This document shows, in pieces, positions 54,071 to 64,000 of a stretch of 64,000 nucleotides of DNA; position 1 is the first letter of the stretch, and each line of letters starts with the position of its first letter. The stretch covers positions 4,626,858-4,690,857 of the forward strand of contig OU342633.1 in NCBI GenBank assembly GCA_910589415.1, read 5' to 3'. The translations under genes and the position numbers were made by a program. The stretch comes from Malachius bipustulatus (Eukaryota; Arthropoda; Insecta; Coleoptera; Melyridae). The notes beneath the pieces were generated by a model. That model had not been told where the DNA came from and did no database searches. It worked only from the letters and a program-made list of their open reading frames with translations.

Positions 54071-54860
54071 CAGTGATGTGTCTTTACGCGTAAAGAATTC
54101 ATCCAATACGTTTGACGTAAACAATGTAAACAATACGTAAAGAATGTAAAGAATGTAAAGAATAGGTAAAGAACGAAAACAATTGAAAAACAAGGTTATG
54201 TTATGTTCTATGTTTGTTGTGCTAACGAATTATTATTGTTTATGCTATTTTATTATTATTAATGTTCATGGAATCCCACTACCACACACAATAGATTACG
54301 ATGGTTGGCAGAAGTCAAAACTCTGGAATATTCTGAGCTCCAGTTCACCGAAATTAAAATAAATAACAATAAAAATTATATGTTGCTTTATGTATTATTA
54401 TTGTGTTGTGAAATATGCAAATATGTGAGAAATACCTTGCTAATACTGCAGTTTCTAGATTAATGGCACACAGGACACAGGTAAGTTACAGTCAAGTCGT
54501 TGCTGAGTGACATATATTGTACTTATATTCAATTCTTGATTTTTATTCGCACTTCACTTCAAGCATGATTTTTCCACATTTTAGGAATGAGGTCCTGAAC
54601 CACCTGAGGTCCTCCTGAACCGGCAGATTTAATTCCCACCACTTCGAGTAGTAATTATTTATCAGAAAGAAAAGTCCAAAAACGTCGACATTGGACGAAA
54701 ATCAAAATTCTGATATATGAATCATTCCGATCATTCGTACCACTGCCAATTTATGAGTCAAGCTTGGAAGAGGAAATTTTTGTGAAGAAATTTTTTTCAT
54801 GAAAACACTGATAGGTACATGTCGAAGTAGAGATGGAGCTGGAAACAGAGGTTGATAAAG
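54071..54860. mobile_element. DNA element X, copy 2 (right part missing)
   Basis: CAGTGATGTGTCTTTACGCG start, TAAAGAA-rich subterminal region, then the same body as copy 1. It has no Gypsy at AAGGTTATGTTATGTTCTAT, so it is an empty site for that insertion. Similarity ends where an LTR-like sequence begins at 54862. Confidence 0.65.
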
Positions 54861-54861
54861 T

Positions 54862-55509
54862 TGTAATGAAGTCATGTAATTTTGTTTTCATTTTACAATA
54901 AATAATAAATAGAAAGAGGTCCAGTTTAATAAAAGTCGAACATTGATTATTTCCGATTTTTAAAATAAAATACTCATTAAATATTGCAAATACGAACGGT
55001 TGTTTTTGTATAATTCATAAAGTTGTGAGATTTTCATGCATTCGTATATTTTACTGGTACCTACCTAAATCGGTGCATTTTAGAGTCAATTCAGGAAAAT
55101 AATCAACCCAGAGGTAACGTAAAAACACCGTTCGCTGTTTTTACTTTGCGATAGCGACCGAAAAACGAGATATATAGGGAGAGTATAAATCCGGGCAGAT
55201 AGAAACGAACGTTCTCTTGCTTCGCCGACGCAAGTCAACACTCTTGCTTCGCCGGCGTTTCTAAAAGCCGCTGTTAACTCTTTTATTCGGCGACGTTTCT
55301 GCAAAGTCATCGAATCCGTTAGTAGTTGATCCAGATGAGCTTACGCTGATGTTAGTCCTCTTTTTCTCCGCCGACTTTTCTTTGGTTTCTTCGACGCTGT
55401 TCATATTTTTTTGTTTGAAAGATACATCGTTTTAGCCTATTGTTGGTCTCCTACAAAAATCTGTATCTTTCCGAGGTGCTATATGTGATAAAATAAATTA
55501 GTCGATGGT
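54862..55509 (+). mobile_element. Diverged LTR-like sequence starting TGTAATGAAGTC
   Basis: The first 12 bases match the LTR-like repeats at 4832 and 8423; the rest differs. A TATA-like GAGTATAAATCC lies near 55180-55191, followed by repeated CTTGCTTCGCCG motifs. The right border is uncertain and is placed before the Copia LTR. Confidence 0.4.
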
Positions 55510-56512
55510 GTTGAGATAAGAGTTAGAGCGCAATTTAGCGTTGGGATATTTCTGAACTAAAAGTGAACTGAACAAAAAGAACCAGGAAGTTCAACTCGAT
55601 GTCGATACTCGATACTCACTCTCGATATTAAAGAATAAGAATGTGCTTGTCTGTTTGTTAATTTTATTTTCTACAACTATTAGCTTCGTTCGCGGATACA
55701 GTTCTGAACCGGTTTAGAACTCTTGCGTATGCGCAGTGAGAAAAGCGGCGTTCGCGGTGCATAAATTCTGAATTTTTAGTAACCAGTACTAACAGTTCTG
55801 CGTTCGCGGTACTCATCGAACCGGTTCATTATCGGTTCAGAACCGATTCTAGCAGTTCTGGAATTTTGCAGGAACTAGTAGTTCGGTTCCGCTGCTCATG
55901 CGTAATTCTGCTCTGAGTCGATGATTTGTATAATAAAATAAGTAGATATTATTCAAAGTATTTACCTCTTTCAGATTCGCACTTTTTTATTCCAATATAA
56001 TTATTTATTGACGTATAATACAATAAAAATAAATAACATTATAAAAATAATTTACCGTATCCGATAGCAGTAAAACAAAACAATCGCAAAGGTTTGTATG
56101 GTTAGGTACTGCTACACAAAAGATCTTTTCATAATACACAGATAAACTATACTGTGACAAAGGCCCAAAGCGTTTATTCTTTATATAGGTTAAATTTTGA
56201 ATTAATTGTTGACCATAAAATAAGAACTTTTAGTGCCTCAGTCCTTACTCTGCGGGTTAGACGGAATCATTCGTCATCTGACAGTTCGGAGTTCTCATCC
56301 GGTCACTGCTTCGTTCGCGGTGAAATAAAATCCTGAACCAGTTCGCACTTAGGCATGCGCTCTACGACAATCCGGAATAGTTCTAAACTGATTCCGAACC
56401 GGTTCTGGATTGTATCCGCGAACGAAGCTAATATTACAATAAATAGATGTTTGTTTATAGAAAGTAATGATGATTATTTTGCCCGGTACCCAAATTAATA
56501 ATAATCGTAACA
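55510..56512 (+). repeat. Copia 5' LTR, interrupted by a MITE
   Basis: Begins TGTTGAGATAAG and ends CGTAACA, immediately before a Copia-type primer-binding site. The left border is inferred from the TGTT start and is not confirmed by a second LTR in the window. Without the 752 bp MITE it would be ~250 bases, which is reasonable for Copia. Confidence 0.5.
55680..56431. mobile_element. 752 bp MITE with TTAGCTTCGTTCGCGG ends
   Basis: Ends TTAGCTTCGTTCGCGGATAC on both strands, followed by GAACCGGTT in both arms. TA duplication at 55678-55679 and 56432-56433. The subterminal regions repeat GTTCGCGG and GAACCGGTT several times. No transposase. Confidence 0.85.
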
Positions 56513-56530
56513 GGTTATGGGTCCAGGACT
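56513..56530 (+). promoter_or_regulatory. Copia primer-binding site
   Basis: GGTTATGGGTCCAG right after the LTR end; Drosophila copia primes from an internal fragment of initiator-Met tRNA at a nearly identical sequence. Confidence 0.7.
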
Positions 56531-56652
56531 ACGCGAGAAGTAGTTAAATCACTTTTGTTAAAGTTCATCGAGTTGAAAGGTTACCGTGGCACGAGGCTGT
56601 GTCCATAATAATTATTGTCTATTGTATTTTTTCAAGAAAAAAGAAGTACAAG

Positions 56653-57889
56653 ATGAATAATACCGTAATGTTCCCCCAGCTAACGTCGGAAAATTTCAAT
56701 AATTGGAAATTTCGAGTAAGAGCATTATTAGAAGAAAGCAGATCGAGGAAGTATTAGAAGGTGAAATTGCAGACATCAAAGAAGAAAAGAAAAAGGAAGA
56801 ATTCAAAGTGAAAGATGCTAAAGCTAAATCTATAATAGTACAATGTGTAAGTGATAAGCATTTGGATATAATCAAGGATTCAACATCTGCGAAGCACATG
56901 CTGAAATCACTAGAAGATGTATTTCAAAGGAAGAGTGTGTTCACAAAACTAACATTGAAGAAGAAATTATTGACTCTCAAGTGTAAGAAGAGTGAGAAGC
57001 TAGAAGATCATTTTTTAAAATTTGATACTTTAATTCGTGAACTTGAAAGTGTTGGGTCAAAAATGGATGAATCAGATAAAGTATGTCACATGTTGCTATC
57101 GTTAAATGAAGAATACAGTGCTGTAGTGACAGCAATAGAAACTATGAATACTGACGTTACTATGGATTTTATAAAAGCCAGATTGTTAGACGAAGAACTG
57201 AAGGTGAAGTCAAAAACTGAAAGTAGTAGTGGAAGTCGTTACAATAATGAAGTCACATTTAAAGCAAGCCCATGTGTATGTTACGGTTGTGGTAAACCCG
57301 GACATAAAACCTTTCAGTGCTTACAAAATAAAAAGTACGAAAGAGGAAGAGGTAGAAGTTTTAGTAGAGGAAATCGAGGTTTCAGAGGTAGTTATGGAAG
57401 GGGTCAACAAGCTAACAATGCCAGTGATGTCGCGTTCACAGCTCTAAGTTGTGACCAACAGTTTAATGGTGAAAATTCTTTTATATTGGACTCCGGTGCT
57501 ACAGAACACATGGTTACAGCTGAATTGCAACACTACATGACTGATGTTCGAGATCTGGATAAAGAAATCAAAATTGGAACAGCAAAAAGTGGTGACGTCT
57601 TACTTGCGAGGAAAAAGGGAACTCTTCAATGTATTTGTCAAGGTAAAAGAATAACAGTAGAAGCTCTGTTAGTTGAAGGTATGTCACACAATTTATTGTC
57701 TGTATCACAATTATTAAAAAAGGATTTTAGAGTAATATTCGATAAAGATGAACGAGGTAAAAAGAGAGCCAAAATACTCAAAAGTAGTATGACATTTCAT
57801 TGTATAACTGTAAAAGATTTATTCTTGTTAAACATAGAATTCAAAACTGAAAATTGTTTTAAAGTAAGGGTCAAAGACCTGTGTGGTTG
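56653..57889 (+). pseudogene. Copia Gag and protease, one frameshift
   Basis: ATG at 56653 opens MNNTVMFPQLTSENFNNWKF, the usual Copia Gag start; a one-base loss near 56735 moves the rest into the frame used to 57889. The Gag core (DVFQRKSVFTKLTLKKKLLT, FDTLIRELESVGSKMDESDK) is followed by a zinc knuckle CYGCGKPGHKTFQC near 57278, an R/G-rich segment and the protease FILDSGATEHM near 57478 (catalytic DSGA). LVEGMSHNLLSVSQL precedes the pre-integrase segment. A LINE inserted at 57878 truncates the frame. Confidence 0.87.
57865..57877 (+). repeat. 13-bp target duplication, left copy
   Basis: TAAGGGTCAAAGA, identical to 63538-63550; it defines the exact ends of the LINE between them. Confidence 0.95.
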
Positions 57890-58398
57890 AGGTACCCATC
57901 AGGCGCGTCCCAGGTGGCGGATAGGGAACGGCCTCACAGTGATCGATAGTGAGTGAGGTTAGCAGCGGTGATAGAGCTCGTCGGATTTAAAACTCCAGAC
58001 TGGCAGCTTAAAGCCCTGCCGCGGACCACCTCCCCCAACCTAGTTGTCGTGTCGTGACTAAAGGGTTAGCACAGGGGTTTCTTACGGCGCCGGAGAACGT
58101 CTAATTGTTGACTATCCGTTAAACCGTATCTTTCTGCTGCCGTGGACATGTCTCGCGAGCAGAGAGATGTGGGGGTTTTGGCTTAACCGCCTGAACCAAG
58201 AGGAGACAACCTCATCAAAAACCTAAATCCTAAAGCGGAGGTCCAGGCCGATAGGATGCGTGGCTGGATAGGAGACCAGTCTCTACTGGACCTAACCTCG
58301 GGGCACCGGGCGAAACCCCGTTGTACATAGCCTCCCCATTCCATGCAGGGCTCTGGTTTCGGGGAACATCATTTTCCCTAGCTTCTCGTGGGAACCAC

Positions 58399-59733
58399 AT
58401 GGAACCTAACAAGAACTTTAGCTCCGACGAGGGGAGCCATACCCTCGATCTCCCGGAAACGGAAGAACTAATGGAGATTGGTACCAATCCGACTCCAAAT
58501 AACAGTCCGACCCCGGAAGATCGGGAAAGGGTGACGTTAAAGTCCCCAATCCCCGAATCTACGGGTCAGGAAAAACTCTTGACTGAAGAGGGGTCCGATA
58601 AGACGGACCCTTCTTCAACAAGAAAACCACGACTATCCGGAGCCGCAAGGAAACGGCTTAGTCGTATGTTAAAAAGCGGGACTGACTACCAGACCGCTTT
58701 GAAAACAGTCCTCGACGAACGTGACGCAGCCGGATCAATGGGGAGGGGCTCAACCCCCCCAGAACGATCCGTCACTGCGAAGCGCGGGAGGTCGGAGGAA
58801 AGCACTCCAACTGAACAGAGGCCAAAAAGGCCCTGCGAGGAAGGAGCTGATAAGTTGTCATATGGGGACGCTGCCGCGGGTGTACGGGTTGGGATTATCC
58901 ACCCAGACCATCCGAGGGCGTCCCTGAGTGACGAGCAACTGGGCACTGTGCAGAGGTCAATCCTGACCGCTGTAGAGGAAATCCCAGACGGCGGGCCAGA
59001 GGTCAGATTCGAGCATTGCTCGAAACGGCCTGGATGGCTACTCATTACCTGCGCCGGGGAGAGGGCCGCCAACTGGTTGGAGGCTTCAGTTAATGACCTT
59101 AAACCGTGGGAGGGCGCTCTCCTAAAAGCGGTGAGAGGTGATGAGATCCCCAAACCTCACATCTGTGTGGCCTTCATCCCGGATGATGACGAAAATCGCC
59201 TCACTCCGGATAGGGTGCTCACTAGGCTGAGGAAAATGAACACGGTTCTGAACACGCGGGAGTGGATTGTTCTACACCGCGAAAATTCGGGACCAGGTCA
59301 AACATGGACCTTCGCCGTCGACGAAGCGTCCATGAAAGGACTTGAAGGGCTAGGGTTCCGACCCTACTTCGGTCTCAATGGGAGGGTGCTTTTCCGCCCT
59401 AAGATCCGAGGTGGGGGAATAGCCCAAAAAGCCCCTCCAAATGAAGGTCTGATAAGAGACCGGGCCCCCCCGAAGGTGAGCGAAAAACCGCCCCTTCTGG
59501 CAGGGGAGCACCCAAATCAAGCTGCCTTGGCAGGGCCGTCCGAGATGCGGGTTGCCCCAGATCAGAGCGGCCGCAAACCGCCTGGTAGGGGGACAGCCCC
59601 TCCTCGGCCTGGGCCGTCAGGGCACAAATACAAGGGGGGGAAGGGAAAAATGAACCGCCCCCCCAGACAGAAAGAAAGCTCTGGTGCTACCGGGAAGGAC
59701 AAATCCGCCCGGCCTGCACCAGAAAAGAAATAA
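58399..59733 (+). CDS. LINE ORF1 protein
   Basis: 444 residues from the ATG at 58399 (MEPNKNFSSDEGSHTLDLPE); an upstream in-frame ATG at 58321 would add 26 residues. The first ~160 residues are disordered, with charged and S/T/P-rich text. Residues ~165-345 form a globular segment (GVRVGIIHPDHPRASLSDEQ, RPGWLLITCAGERAANWLEA, HICVAFIPDDDENRLTPDRV, WTFAVDEASMKGLEGLGFRP) that resembles the RRM-like domain (DUF4780 type) of insect LINE ORF1 proteins. The tail is basic and G/P-rich. No zinc knuckle. Presumed to bind the LINE RNA. Stop 27 bases before the ORF2 ATG. Confidence 0.85.
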   Translation: MEPNKNFSSDEGSHTLDLPETEELMEIGTNPTPNNSPTPEDRERVTLKSPIPESTGQEKLLTEEGSDKTDPSSTRKPRLSGAARKRLSRMLKSGTDYQTALKTVLDERDAAGSMGRGSTPPERSVTAKRGRSEESTPTEQRPKRPCEEGADKLSYGDAAAGVRVGIIHPDHPRASLSDEQLGTVQRSILTAVEEIPDGGPEVRFEHCSKRPGWLLITCAGERAANWLEASVNDLKPWEGALLKAVRGDEIPKPHICVAFIPDDDENRLTPDRVLTRLRKMNTVLNTREWIVLHRENSGPGQTWTFAVDEASMKGLEGLGFRPYFGLNGRVLFRPKIRGGGIAQKAPPNEGLIRDRAPPKVSEKPPLLAGEHPNQAALAGPSEMRVAPDQSGRKPPGRGTAPPRPGPSGHKYKGGKGKMNRPPRQKESSGATGKDKSARPAPEKK

Positions 59734-59760
59734 CCCCTCCCCCCTCACCCCATACCCTTC

Positions 59761-62700
59761 ATGTGCCTAACATCCCAATCTACCACCCAATTTCCCCTCC
59801 ACAATTCCCACATAAAATGTATACAACTCAACCTCCAACATGCCACAGCAGCAAGTTATGTTCTTGGCAGGAGGTTCATAAGAGAGCAATTTGACATTGC
59901 GCTACTCCAGGAACCATGGCTGGACAAGTCTGGCAAAATAAGAGGCCTGGGAAACTTATCTGCCAAGGTGATAGCAGTCGGCTCGGAGCATTCGCCGAGA
60001 GCCTGCATCTTGGTGAAGAACAACTTAAACTTCTATGTTCTTTCAGACTACTGCGCCCGAGACATTACGACAGTCAAAGTTACTCTCCCGGTGGGGAACA
60101 GCAGAACGGAATTAATCGTCTGCTCAGCATACTTCCCGGGAGATAGATCTGCCGAACAACCTCCTCCTACAATAGTGCGAAATCTGGTCGCCTATTGTCG
60201 TGGGAACAACTTACAACTTATCGTTGGATGTGACGCAAACTCGCACCACCTAGCTTGGGGGAGCACGGACATCAACGAAAGAGGTGAGTCGCTTTATAAC
60301 TTTATAATAGGTGAAAAACTTATTGTGAATAACATCGGCTCCAAACCAACCTTCGTCACAAAAAATAGACAGGAGGTACTAGATATAACATTCAGCTCAA
60401 ACTTTATAAGCAATAGGATAACCAACTGGCAGGTATCCTCTGAACCTTCCTGTTCAGACCATAGACAAATAGTGTTCGACATCGAAATAGGTCATAGACC
60501 TATTGTGGAATATCGTGATCCAAAAAGAACAGACTGGAGCGGATATGAAAAATCCCTCCAGACTGGACTTGAGACCGTTATCCCCACAATAAAAAATCGT
60601 GATGATATTGAAATTGCGGCGGAACAAGTCCGGAACGCAATAATATCAGCCTATCACGAAAACTGTCCACCAAAAACGAAGAGAAACGACAGGAAAGTCG
60701 ACTGGTGGAACAAAGACCTAGAGAAAAGAAGAAAAGAAGTTCGACGACTCTTCAATCGAGCTAAAGAGATGGGTAACTGGGATGAATACAGAACTAAGCT
60801 AACGGAGTACTACAAAGAGATCAGACGATCTAAAAGAGAGTCCTGGAGAAGGTTCTGCGAGAGCATCCATGATCTGCCTCGCAGCGCCAGAATTCACAAG
60901 ATTCTCTCAAGAGATCCGACACAGCCATTTGGCTCGATAAAACGACCAGACGGTTCATTTACGGACTCAGAAAAGGAAACGTTAGAACTCCTAAAGGAAA
61001 ATCACTTCCCAGGTAGCTCGCCTCTGTACAATCAGTGGCAGCTGAATTCCGGAGGACGTATAAATCGACCTCAAAAATCGGAATGGAAAGTCTGCCGCTC
61101 GATCATTACAGCCAAGGCAATTGAAAACGCTGTAAAAACTTTTCAGCCTTTCAAGACACCTGGAGAGGACGGCATCTTTCCTGCCCTATTACAAAGGGGC
61201 ATAAAGATACTGACGTCCTCTCTTATAAAATTATTTAGGGCTAGTCTGGCATGGAACTACATCCCATCCAGCTGGGCGGCAACAAGGGTGGTGTACGTTC
61301 CCAAAGTGGGCCGTACAGAGCCACACCCTAAGTCATTCAGACCCATTAGCCTTACATCCTTTATACTGAAAAGTCTAGAGAGAATACTGGATGTACACAT
61401 CAGGAGGAGTGTCTTAGTTTCACACCCTCTGAATGTGCACCAGTATGCCTATCAAGCTGGCAAATCAACCGATTTGGCACTTAATAACCTCGTGGGGAAG
61501 ATCACCAAGTCTCTTGACAACAAAGAGATCATGGTGGGAGTCTTCCTCGACATAGAAGGAGCATTTAACAATGCATTACCAAACTCACTGTATGAAGCAG
61601 CAGTTTCCAGAGGAATAGAACCGGTCATAAACGGCTGGATCCGTAATATGCTAGATAGTAGGATGATAACGACCTCGATGGGAGGAGTTGAAGTCAGTTT
61701 CAGGCCGGGGAGAGGGTGCCCACAGGGAGGAGTACTCTCCCCCCTACTATGGACCCTTCTTGTAGACGACCTGCTGGCGATCCTCTCCCTATGGAGAGTT
61801 GAAGTTCAAGCATATGCGGATGACCTTGTAATAATGATCAAAGGAAACTCCGAGAGGACAATATCCAATGTCCTTCAGGAAGTTCTTCAAGTCACGTATC
61901 AGTGGTGCGAGAGGGAGCAGATGTCTGTAAATCCTCGCAAAACTGTTATAGTACCATTCACTAGACGAAAAAGGCTGGAAGACCTTATACCACCTACTCT
62001 TCAAGGAGTAGTTATACCATTTGCGGAGGAGGCTAAATATCTAGGTATCACACTTGATAGGAAGCTACTATGGAACTCCCATCTGGAAAAGATTATCCAC
62101 AGAGCAAAGCTCTCCCTATGGAGTTGCAAAAAGATCTGTGGAAGAACTTGGGGCACTGGTCCCAAGCAAATACACTGGATATATGTAACGATCATTAGGC
62201 CAATGATCGCATATGGCTGTGTAGCTTGGTGGTCCAAAGGCTTACAAGCCTTGGCCAAAATGAAGCTGTCAAGTCTGCAAAGACAAGCATGCCTGGCAAT
62301 CAGTGGAGCAATGAGCACCACACCGTCGGTGGCTATGGAAATACTTCTGGACCTTCCTCCACTCCATATATACTTGGAAAGAGAGGCCAGATGGACAACT
62401 TACAGACTACTACAGGTAGCACGAAGCACACAAATGGCTTGTGTCATGGAACGGACCAGTCTACTGGACGACACTCAAAGTCACAGTCTTCTGGGTATGC
62501 CCTCAGACATGATGCCATACACAACAAACCACTGCACTGCATACAACGTCCTCTTTCCAAGCAGAGACGAATGGGAGCGTAACTCAAACGACCTCCTCAA
62601 AGCAGACCTCACGTGGTTTACCGACGGTTCAAAGACTCCAACGGGAGTTGGATCCGGAGCGTACGACGCTGGGTCAAGACGAGAATTCTTTGCAAACCTG

Positions 62701-63447
62701 GGTCAGTACGCAACAATATTTCAGGCAGAAATTTATGCCATTGTACTCAGCGCGCAGATGCTGGTTGAAACGCACTGCACGCAGAAAACAATTAAAATCT
62801 TCTCAGATAGCCAAGCGGCCCTAAAAGCCCTTTGCTCCATTCGTTGCAATTCCAAACTAGTATGGAACTGTCAAGCAGCACTCAATGAAGTAGCTAAAAA
62901 CAATAACTTGACTCTGGTCTGGATTCCAGGTCACTCCGGCCTTGGAGAGAACGAAATAGCCGACTCTCTGGCTAGAAGAGCAACTGAATCCAAATTTACA
63001 GGACCGGAACCTGCTCTTGGCATATCCTCAAATACTGCCAAAACAACAATAGACACCTGGGCGGAAAACAAGGTACTTCGGTACTGGCAAACTCTACCAG
63101 GATTAACTCACTCTAAGACCTTCATTGAGGGACCCTCGAGAAACAGAGCTAAAAAGCTACTGGAACTCAAAAGGACTGACCTAAGGGCCCTAATAGGCCT
63201 ATACACAGGACACTGCAAAGTGAACCACCACTTACGCAGGATGAATCTAGCCGATAACGCAGAATGTCGCCTGTGTTTGGAGGATGTAGAAACAGCAGAG
63301 CATGTACTATGCAACTGCCCCGCCTTGGGAAGAACCAGGCACTCAACGTTCGGAAAAGTACTTCTCTCTCCGAGAGACCTGGATACATTCACACCATCTA
63401 AGGTCATTAGCTTTTTAAAAAGCAGTGGCCTGCTAGAGTGGATGTAA
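59761..63447 (+). CDS. LINE ORF2: endonuclease, reverse transcriptase, RNase H
   Basis: 1228 residues, uninterrupted. Endonuclease: IKCIQLNLQHATAASYVLG, LLQEPWLDKSG (catalytic E), VGCDANSHHLAWGS, SCSDHRQIVFDIE. Reverse transcriptase: KTPGEDGIFPALL, SFRPISLTSFILKSLERILD, YQAGKSTDLALNNL, VFLDIEGAFNNA (D near residue 597), GRGCPQGGVLSPLLW and YADDLVIMIK (active site near 685). RNase H: WFTDGSKTPTGVG (D955), QAEIYAIVLSAQ, FSDSQAALKAL, WIPGHSGLGENEIADSLARR. C-terminal CRLCLEDVETAEHVLCNC is CCHC. RNase H and the GRGCPQGG form favour the LOA/I group. Confidence 0.92.
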   Translation: MCLTSQSTTQFPLHNSHIKCIQLNLQHATAASYVLGRRFIREQFDIALLQEPWLDKSGKIRGLGNLSAKVIAVGSEHSPRACILVKNNLNFYVLSDYCARDITTVKVTLPVGNSRTELIVCSAYFPGDRSAEQPPPTIVRNLVAYCRGNNLQLIVGCDANSHHLAWGSTDINERGESLYNFIIGEKLIVNNIGSKPTFVTKNRQEVLDITFSSNFISNRITNWQVSSEPSCSDHRQIVFDIEIGHRPIVEYRDPKRTDWSGYEKSLQTGLETVIPTIKNRDDIEIAAEQVRNAIISAYHENCPPKTKRNDRKVDWWNKDLEKRRKEVRRLFNRAKEMGNWDEYRTKLTEYYKEIRRSKRESWRRFCESIHDLPRSARIHKILSRDPTQPFGSIKRPDGSFTDSEKETLELLKENHFPGSSPLYNQWQLNSGGRINRPQKSEWKVCRSIITAKAIENAVKTFQPFKTPGEDGIFPALLQRGIKILTSSLIKLFRASLAWNYIPSSWAATRVVYVPKVGRTEPHPKSFRPISLTSFILKSLERILDVHIRRSVLVSHPLNVHQYAYQAGKSTDLALNNLVGKITKSLDNKEIMVGVFLDIEGAFNNALPNSLYEAAVSRGIEPVINGWIRNMLDSRMITTSMGGVEVSFRPGRGCPQGGVLSPLLWTLLVDDLLAILSLWRVEVQAYADDLVIMIKGNSERTISNVLQEVLQVTYQWCEREQMSVNPRKTVIVPFTRRKRLEDLIPPTLQGVVIPFAEEAKYLGITLDRKLLWNSHLEKIIHRAKLSLWSCKKICGRTWGTGPKQIHWIYVTIIRPMIAYGCVAWWSKGLQALAKMKLSSLQRQACLAISGAMSTTPSVAMEILLDLPPLHIYLEREARWTTYRLLQVARSTQMACVMERTSLLDDTQSHSLLGMPSDMMPYTTNHCTAYNVLFPSRDEWERNSNDLLKADLTWFTDGSKTPTGVGSGAYDAGSRREFFANLGQYATIFQAEIYAIVLSAQMLVETHCTQKTIKIFSDSQAALKALCSIRCNSKLVWNCQAALNEVAKNNNLTLVWIPGHSGLGENEIADSLARRATESKFTGPEPALGISSNTAKTTIDTWAENKVLRYWQTLPGLTHSKTFIEGPSRNRAKKLLELKRTDLRALIGLYTGHCKVNHHLRRMNLADNAECRLCLEDVETAEHVLCNCPALGRTRHSTFGKVLLSPRDLDTFTPSKVISFLKSSGLLEWM

Positions 63448-63537
63448 ATTACTTAGGTATGAGCCACAATAGACCGCTTGGTCGCAGTGGAGGTGTCACT
63501 AATCGACCCACTCATTATATAACTAAACTAACTAAAC

Positions 63538-63550
63538 TAAGGGTCAAAGA
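63538..63550 (+). repeat. 13-bp target duplication, right copy
   Basis: TAAGGGTCAAAGA, partner of 57865-57877. Confidence 0.95.
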
Positions 63551-64000
63551 ACTCAATGAGTGTAACGATGGTAATGTTTGGCACAAAAGATTAGGACACT
63601 TAAATCGATATGGCTTAAAACAATTAGGATTACCTAGTGATAAGAAAACATGTAGTAGTTGTATTGAGGGTAAAAGCACAAGAAAAACTTTTTATGAATG
63701 TAGCAATAAAACTACAGAAATAGGTCAGTTAATTCATACAGATATTGCAGGTCCAGTTGTAACGCCTACTTTTGAAGGTAATAGATATTTTCAGGTATTG
63801 ATTGATGATTATTCAAATTTCTTAATTGTAAAGCTGTTAAAATCAAAACATGAAGCTGCTCAAAACGTAATTGATTTTATTAAATTAATTAAAACTCAGC
63901 ACGGGAATAAAACCAAAAAGATAAGATGTGATAATGGAGGGGAATTTTCATCAAGATATTTTAGAGATTTCTGTAGAGACAAAGGTATACAAATAGAATA
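63551..64000 (+). CDS. Copia integrase, N-terminal part (runs off the window)
   Basis: Continues the protease frame after the LINE: VWHKRLGHLNRYGLKQLGLP and KTCSSCIEGKSTRK give the HHCC zinc-binding pre-integrase segment. The catalytic core starts with LIHTDIAGPVVTPTFEGNRY (first D), FQVLIDDYSNFLIVKLLKSK and IRCDNGGEFSSRYFRDFCRD (second D). The third catalytic residue lies beyond the window. No stop up to 64000. Because the LINE duplicated 13 bases of target, removing it as a unit leaves the frame unchanged, so this Copia was probably coding when hit. Confidence 0.9.

Larger units (their letters stand above)
57878..63537 (+). mobile_element. Full-length LINE (LOA/I group), 5660 bp, apparently intact
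   Basis: Bounded by a perfect 13-bp target duplication in the Copia pol. 5' UTR 57878-58398 (GC-rich), ORF1, 27-base spacer, ORF2, ~90-base 3' UTR ending in ACTAAACTAACTAAAC-type repeats instead of poly(A). Both ORFs are open. The base composition is clearly richer in G and C than the surrounding AT-rich DNA. Intact ORFs and a perfect duplication point to a recent insertion. Confidence 0.93.
55510..64000 (+). mobile_element. Copia-type LTR retrotransposon, interrupted, running off the window
   Basis: LTR, primer-binding site, gag, zinc knuckle, protease, then (after a 5.66 kb LINE) the integrase start, in Copia order with integrase before reverse transcriptase. The rest of pol and the 3' LTR are right of the window. 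Confidence 0.85.

Overview
This window looks like AT-rich nuclear DNA of an arthropod, most likely an insect. It has one spliced, conserved animal gene with kilobase-sized introns, and nearly everything else is transposable-element sequence of insect-type families (I and LOA LINEs, a LINE with a restriction-like endonuclease, Gypsy, Copia, BEL/Pao, piggyBac-type and hAT-type miniature elements, tRNA-derived SINE). I cannot name the order or species. Nothing suggests a prokaryotic or viral genome.

The only host gene I can support is the 5' part of CCAR1 (cell division cycle and apoptosis regulator 1) on the minus strand: coding exons at 31672-30741, 25754-25529 and 23570-23275, with matching splice sites and phases. 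The remaining exons were not found and probably lie to the left, beyond a block of transposons. Intron 1 (about 5 kb) is filled with short inverted-repeat elements. Intron 2 (about 2 kb) is mostly a broken LINE in the same orientation as the gene.

Layout: 1-4505, I-clade LINE (end of ORF1, intact ORF2). 4533-4831, broken gag piece. 4832-5690 and 8423-9912, two copies of a TATA-containing LTR-like repeat. 6195-8422, minus-strand LINE 3' half. 9983-12583, broken LINE. 12584-13290 and 16440-17095, fold-back elements. 17105-18583, internally deleted LINE. 18584-21060, internally deleted restriction-like-endonuclease LINE. 23275-31672, CCAR1. 32136-47618, a many-layered nest. 47733-48393, a miniature LTR element (TRIM) with tRNA-like boxes in its LTRs. 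48568-48819, SINE. 49023-53607, a TA-flanked inverted-repeat element containing a 1.2 kb fold-back. 54071 onward, a second copy of the host element of the big nest, cut by an LTR. 55510-64000, a Copia element with a 752 bp MITE in its LTR and a full-length 5.66 kb LINE in its pol.

The nest at 32136-47618 is the most remarkable part. A DNA element carries a Gypsy element (5-bp duplication TGTTC). The right-hand Gypsy LTR is split by a DNA transposon with ~90 bp inverted repeats and a decayed THAP domain (P-element-like). That transposon holds a BEL/Pao integrase piece, and each of its two inverted repeats carries one copy of the same hAT-like miniature element at the equivalent position, each with its own 8-bp duplication. 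Uninterrupted relatives elsewhere in the window (left Gypsy LTR at 32275-32516, DNA element at 54071) serve as internal empty-site controls.
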